Source: Tannerellaceae bacterium (GTDB lineage Bacteria; Bacteroidota; Bacteroidia; Bacteroidales; Tannerellaceae). From it: DNA of 7,603 nucleotides. A program made the translations under genes and the position numbers. Position 1 is the first letter of the stretch. Every line of letters starts with the position of its first letter. The notes beneath the pieces are model-generated. The model worked only from the letters and a program-made list of their open reading frames with translations. It had not been told where the DNA came from and did not search any database. The stretch spans positions 1-7,603 of the forward strand of contig JAISMW010000086.1 in NCBI GenBank assembly GCA_031276545.1. Reading direction: 5' to 3'. Of the stretch, positions 4,812 to 7,603 are shown one piece after another.

Positions 4812-6329
4812 ATGAAAAAAGTCTTGAAAAATGTACTTGGAGTTATGCTCGTGGTGGGTATCAGTGTGAGTGTCGCAGTGGGAACCAGCGTCTATTTGAT
4901 GAATAAAAACCGGATGGATTCTTCCAATGCAACGGGCGAATCCGGATATGGCTTTAAACAGCCGGTACGTTTGGTTAATTATAGTTCGGAAGGGGCCGAA
5001 AAGGTGGACTTTACGCTCGCTGCCGAAAGTGCAATACATGCTGTTGTCCATATCAAATCAACCACAAAAAGCAGAATACAGGGCGGTGGTAACCGGCAAT
5101 ACGTGGATCCGTTTGAATACTTTTTCGGGTTTGGGAACCGGGGATACCAGCGCCAGCCGCAGCCCCGCGTAGGCTTCGGGTCGGGCGTGATCATTTCTAC
5201 GGATGGCTACGTGATAACCAACAACCACGTGGTGGATGAAGCAGACGAAATAGAAGTGACGCTGAATGACGAAAGGAAATTCGTGGCCAAACTGATCGGT
5301 ACGGATGCTTCAACCGATATAGCCCTGCTTAAGATAGAAGGGAAAGATTTCCCTACGATCCCGTTTGGGGATTCCGATAAACTGAAAGTAGGCGAGTGGG
5401 TACTGGCCGTAGGTAATCCGTTCAATCTGACATCGACGGTGACGGCCGGTATCGTAAGCGCCAAAGGTCGCGGCGTATTTACAGGTGATGACGACCGCGA
5501 CAAGGTGGCGTCCTATATACAGACCGATGCGGCCGTGAACCGGGGAAACAGCGGAGGCGCCCTGGTCAATACCAAAGGAGAACTGGTGGGTATCAATACG
5601 CTTATCTATTCCGAAACGGGCAATTTTGCGGGATATTCCTTTGCCATCCCCATCAGTATCGCGGGGAAAGTGGCTACCGACCTGAAGCAGTACGGAACCG
5701 TGCAGCGGGCAATGCTGGGCGTCAGTATCATGGATATAAAGAACCTGACGGAGCAGCAAAAGGAAAAAGTGAAAATATTGGAAGGCGCGTATGTGGCTGA
5801 TTTCACACAGTTCAGTTCCGCCAAAGGAGCAGGGATAGAAGTTGGAGACGTGATTGTGTCGGTGAATGATGCGAAAGTGAAATCGGTGAACGAATTGCAG
5901 GAACGCATCAGCCGCTTCCGTCCGGGCGACAAGGTGAAAGTAGCGGTAAACCGCAGCGGTACGTCCAAAACCTTTACAGTGGAATTGCGCAATACGCAAG
6001 GCAACACGAGCGTAGTGAAAGGGAAAAATGATGCAGCCGAATTGCTGGGCGCTGCTTTCAAAGAGTTATCGTCCAAACAAAAACAGGAATTAGGAATCAG
6101 TTACGGCATAGAAGTAGCGGCTGTTTTCGACGGCAAACTGAAGGAAGTCGGCATATCGAAAGGATTTATCATTATGATAGCGAACGAACAGCCCGTTTCC
6201 GATCCGGAGGATTTGGAAAAGATTGTGGAGAAAATTCTGCGCAACAGCAGCGAAGAACAGTTGCTGGTATTGAAAGGTATCAGTCCTGCGGGACGTACCC
6301 GGTATTATGCCATCGACCTGGCAAATTGA
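4812..6329 (+). CDS. degQ: DegQ/HtrA-type periplasmic serine protease
   Basis: A 505-residue member of the HtrA/Deg family (S1C), ATP-independent proteases and chaperones that clear misfolded envelope proteins. An N-terminal hydrophobic segment (about residues 8-30) after a short basic start is a signal peptide or membrane anchor, placing the rest in the periplasm. The trypsin-like domain spans about 65-290 with an intact triad: His139 in TNNHVVDEAD, Asp169 in DASTDIALLK, and Ser247 in NRGNSGGALV. The first PDZ domain covers about 300-395 (GAYVADF...GDVIVSVNDAKV) and a shorter second PDZ about 410-500 (GIEVAAVFDGK...). This protease plus two PDZ layout and the length fit DegP/DegQ. The start has GAAGG just upstream. 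It precedes rpoD in the same direction but is separated from it by a hairpin and a new promoter. DegP versus DegQ cannot be settled from sequence alone. Confidence 0.95.
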   Translation: MKKVLKNVLGVMLVVGISVSVAVGTSVYLMNKNRMDSSNATGESGYGFKQPVRLVNYSSEGAEKVDFTLAAESAIHAVVHIKSTTKSRIQGGGNRQYVDPFEYFFGFGNRGYQRQPQPRVGFGSGVIISTDGYVITNNHVVDEADEIEVTLNDERKFVAKLIGTDASTDIALLKIEGKDFPTIPFGDSDKLKVGEWVLAVGNPFNLTSTVTAGIVSAKGRGVFTGDDDRDKVASYIQTDAAVNRGNSGGALVNTKGELVGINTLIYSETGNFAGYSFAIPISIAGKVATDLKQYGTVQRAMLGVSIMDIKNLTEQQKEKVKILEGAYVADFTQFSSAKGAGIEVGDVIVSVNDAKVKSVNELQERISRFRPGDKVKVAVNRSGTSKTFTVELRNTQGNTSVVKGKNDAAELLGAAFKELSSKQKQELGISYGIEVAAVFDGKLKEVGISKGFIIMIANEQPVSDPEDLEKIVEKILRNSSEEQLLVLKGISPAGRTRYYAIDLAN

Positions 6330-6374
6330 GACAAGGTATTTTTATGTGGGCAGTATGATTGTTAAAGGTTTCTA

Positions 6375-6408
6375 ATTGGCTGTGCGCTGACGGCGCGCAG
6401 CCAATATT
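6375..6408 (+). terminator. Hairpin terminator after degQ
   Basis: Arms ATTGGCTGTGCGC (6375-6387) and GCGCGCAGCCAAT (6393-6405) pair over 13 positions with one G-U, around a 5-base loop (TGACG). The stem is GC-rich, with a short A/T-rich tail (ATT) rather than a long T-run. It lies about 45 bases beyond the degQ stop and just before the rpoD promoter box. Confidence 0.7.
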
Positions 6409-6423
6409 ATTGGAAATAATGCT

Positions 6424-6431
6424 TATCTTTG
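6424..6431 (+). promoter_or_regulatory. -7 box of the rpoD promoter
   Basis: TATCTTTG is an exact match to the Bacteroidetes -7 consensus TAnnTTTG, 30 bases upstream of the rpoD ATG at 6462 and just after the degQ hairpin. Bases at the usual -33 distance (around 6400-6404) overlap the hairpin arm and do not match TTTG, so the upstream element is weak or displaced (TTG at 6410-6412). Confidence 0.6.
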
Positions 6432-6461
6432 CACCCCATATTCTCAATTAAATCTTATAGA

Positions 6462-7322
6462 ATGAGACAATTAAAGATTACAAAGTCCATCACCAACCGT
6501 GAAAGCGCTTCTTTGGATAAGTATCTTCAGGAAATAGGCCGGGAGGACCTTATCACTGTCGAAGAAGAAGTCGAGTTGGCGCAAGCAATCAAGAGAGGTG
6601 ACCGAAGGGCTTTAGAGAAATTAACGAGAGCTAACCTGCGTTTCGTTGTATCGGTAGCCAAGCAATATCAAAATCAGGGATTAAGTTTGCCTGACTTGAT
6701 TAATGAAGGCAATCTTGGCCTTATAAAAGCTGCCGAAAAGTTCGACGAAACACGCGGGTTCAAGTTTATTTCCTATGCTGTGTGGTGGATTCGCCAGTCT
6801 ATTCTACAAGCTCTGGCCGAGCAGTCGAGGATTGTACGTCTTCCGTTGAACCAGGTAGGCTCGCTGAACAAAATCAGCAAGGCTTTCTCAAAGTTCGAAC
6901 AGGAATACGAACGTCGTCCCTCCCCGGAAGAGTTGGCGGAAGAATTGGATATTCCGGTAGACAAGATTTCCGATACACTGAAGGTATCCGGGAGACATAT
7001 CTCCGTAGATGCCCCGTTTGTGGAAGGCGAAGACAACAACCTGCTGGATGTGCTTGTGAACGACGACGCTCCCGTTGCCGACCGGGCGTTGATGAACGAA
7101 TCACTGGCAAAAGAGATTGACCGGGCGCTTGCTACTTTAACCGAAAGAGAATGTGAAATTATCAAGATGTTTTTCGGTATTGGCTGTCAGGAGATGACAT
7201 TAGAAGAGATTGGCGACAATTTTGACCTCACCCGTGAGCGTGTCCGCCAGATCAAAGAAAAGGCAATCAGAAGATTGAGACAAGGTACACGTAGCAGATT
7301 ACTCAAAACGTATTTAGGTTGA
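6462..7322 (+). CDS. rpoD: Primary sigma factor RpoD (short Bacteroidetes type)
   Basis: A 286-residue sigma-70 factor that directs RNA polymerase to housekeeping promoters. Region 1.2 covers about 15-47 ([10 protein letters not shown]...EEEVELA). Regions 2.1-2.4 cover about 50-123, including [13 protein letters not shown] and the promoter-melting and -10/-7-recognition stretch [15 protein letters not shown]. Region 3 covers about 125-205, and region 4 about 218-275, with the helix-turn-helix [20 protein letters not shown]. Region 1.1 and the long non-conserved insert of proteobacterial RpoD are absent, which is the known form in Bacteroidetes (sigma-A of Bacteroides fragilis is of this size). 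The ATG at 6462 was chosen over an upstream in-frame TTG at 6429 because the TTG lies inside the -7 box and [11 protein letters not shown] is the standard family start. No Shine-Dalgarno is present; the leader is AT-rich, as expected here. A strong hairpin follows. Confidence 0.97.
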   Translation: MRQLKITKSITNRESASLDKYLQEIGREDLITVEEEVELAQAIKRGDRRALEKLTRANLRFVVSVAKQYQNQGLSLPDLINEGNLGLIKAAEKFDETRGFKFISYAVWWIRQSILQALAEQSRIVRLPLNQVGSLNKISKAFSKFEQEYERRPSPEELAEELDIPVDKISDTLKVSGRHISVDAPFVEGEDNNLLDVLVNDDAPVADRALMNESLAKEIDRALATLTERECEIIKMFFGIGCQEMTLEEIGDNFDLTRERVRQIKEKAIRRLRQGTRSRLLKTYLG

Positions 7323-7340
7323 TCATTAAGTAATTGAGGT

Positions 7341-7382
7341 AAAAAGGCTCCTATATCCGTAAAAAAGATTAGGAGTCTTTTT
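7341..7382 (+). terminator. Rho-independent terminator of rpoD
   Basis: Arms AAAAAGGCTCCTA (7341-7353) and TAGGAGTCTTTTT (7370-7382) pair over 13 positions with one G-U, closing a 16-base loop. The right arm ends in a run of five T. It starts 19 bases after the rpoD stop. The flanking A and T runs would also let it work in the opposite direction. Confidence 0.85.
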
Positions 7383-7490
7383 GTATCAGCCCTTTTTCCC
7401 CACGCATACTGCGCGCAGCCCCGGCAAGGATTATTGTATGCAATATTTAGAAACTGTTTTGATTTAACAATTCAATGTCGTTTAGTTAAG
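7383..7490. other. Spacer with probable end of the right-hand insertion sequence
   Basis: The bases after the rpoD terminator contain a 10-bp palindrome CTGCGCGCAG at 7409-7418. From about 7445 the sequence turns AT-rich (ATTTAGAAACTGTTTTGATT), and this is the likely outer end of the element whose transposase stops at 7491. The exact terminal repeat cannot be defined without the other end. No gene seen. Confidence 0.3.
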
Positions 7491-7603
7491 CTATAACTTC
7501 TTCTTATTCATATAATAAACTTTCTTTGTTTTATGATTTCTAGGATTAGTTCTGCCAGGTCTTATGATTTCACAGGTTTTCATCATAAGTTCATCAAAGG
7601 CCA
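7491..7603 (-). CDS. Transposase, C-terminal end (partial, IS4-like)
   Basis: On the minus strand a frame enters from the right edge and stops at TAG (7491-7493). The 36 visible residues start AFDELMMKTCEIIRPGRTNP and continue RNHKTKKVYYMNKKKL. The ending I-x-R-P-x-R-x-x-P-R-N-x-K...Y is typical of the C-termini of IS4-type DDE transposases in Bacteroidetes. The catalytic part and start are outside the window, so completeness is unknown. It is oriented toward rpoD, with the rpoD terminator separating the two. Confidence 0.6.
   Translation of the reverse strand, partial: AFDELMMKTCEIIRPGRTNPRNHKTKKVYYMNKKKL

Noticed and set aside
5310..6076. Long minus-strand frames across degQ.
   Set aside because: They are shadows of the clearly coding HtrA/DegQ frame with its intact catalytic triad.
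6429..6461. Upstream TTG start for RpoD adding 11 residues.
   Set aside because: The TTG is part of the -7 promoter box, and the added residues are not part of the family N-terminus.

Overview
The window looks like Bacteroidales chromosome (Bacteroides or Parabacteroides type; genus not proven). The clearest marker is a short primary sigma factor of 286 aa without region 1.1, preceded by a Bacteroidetes -7 element (TAnnTTTG). A DUF6261-like gene, a HtrA/DegQ gene directly before rpoD, and weak or absent Shine-Dalgarno sites agree with this.

Layout: (1) 1-117 is the 3' end of a plus-strand insertion-sequence transposase. (2) 261-2835 is a two-gene minus-strand surface-polysaccharide operon: a nucleotidyltransferase/PLP-aminotransferase-fold fusion followed, with overlapping ends, by a WecG/TagA/CpsF glycosyltransferase. 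(3) 2836-3742 is gene-free. It holds a GC-rich palindromic stretch with a sequence resembling a P-type oriT nic core, then nine 42-bp tandem repeats each built around a GTGTACCGGTACAC-like palindrome, then an AT-rich leader with two TATATTTG boxes. (4) 3743-4601 is a DUF6261-like gene split by an exact 22-bp tandem duplication. (5) 4812-6329 is a DegQ/HtrA periplasmic protease and 6462-7322 is rpoD, each followed by a hairpin. (6) 7491-7603 is the 3' end of a second, minus-strand transposase.

The two polysaccharide genes probably act together: the fusion protein would make or tailor a nucleotide-activated precursor, and the glycosyltransferase would add an early sugar to a lipid-linked acceptor. 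degQ (envelope proteostasis) and rpoD (housekeeping transcription) are core genes with separate transcription signals. The accessory part, 1 to about 4600, is the unusual half. Its main points are a Glu where the PLP-binding Lys of the aminotransferase domain should be, a helically phased palindrome array, a possible mobilisation-origin remnant, and a gene broken by a potentially reversible 22-bp duplication. No complete novel multi-gene defence or mobile system is visible.
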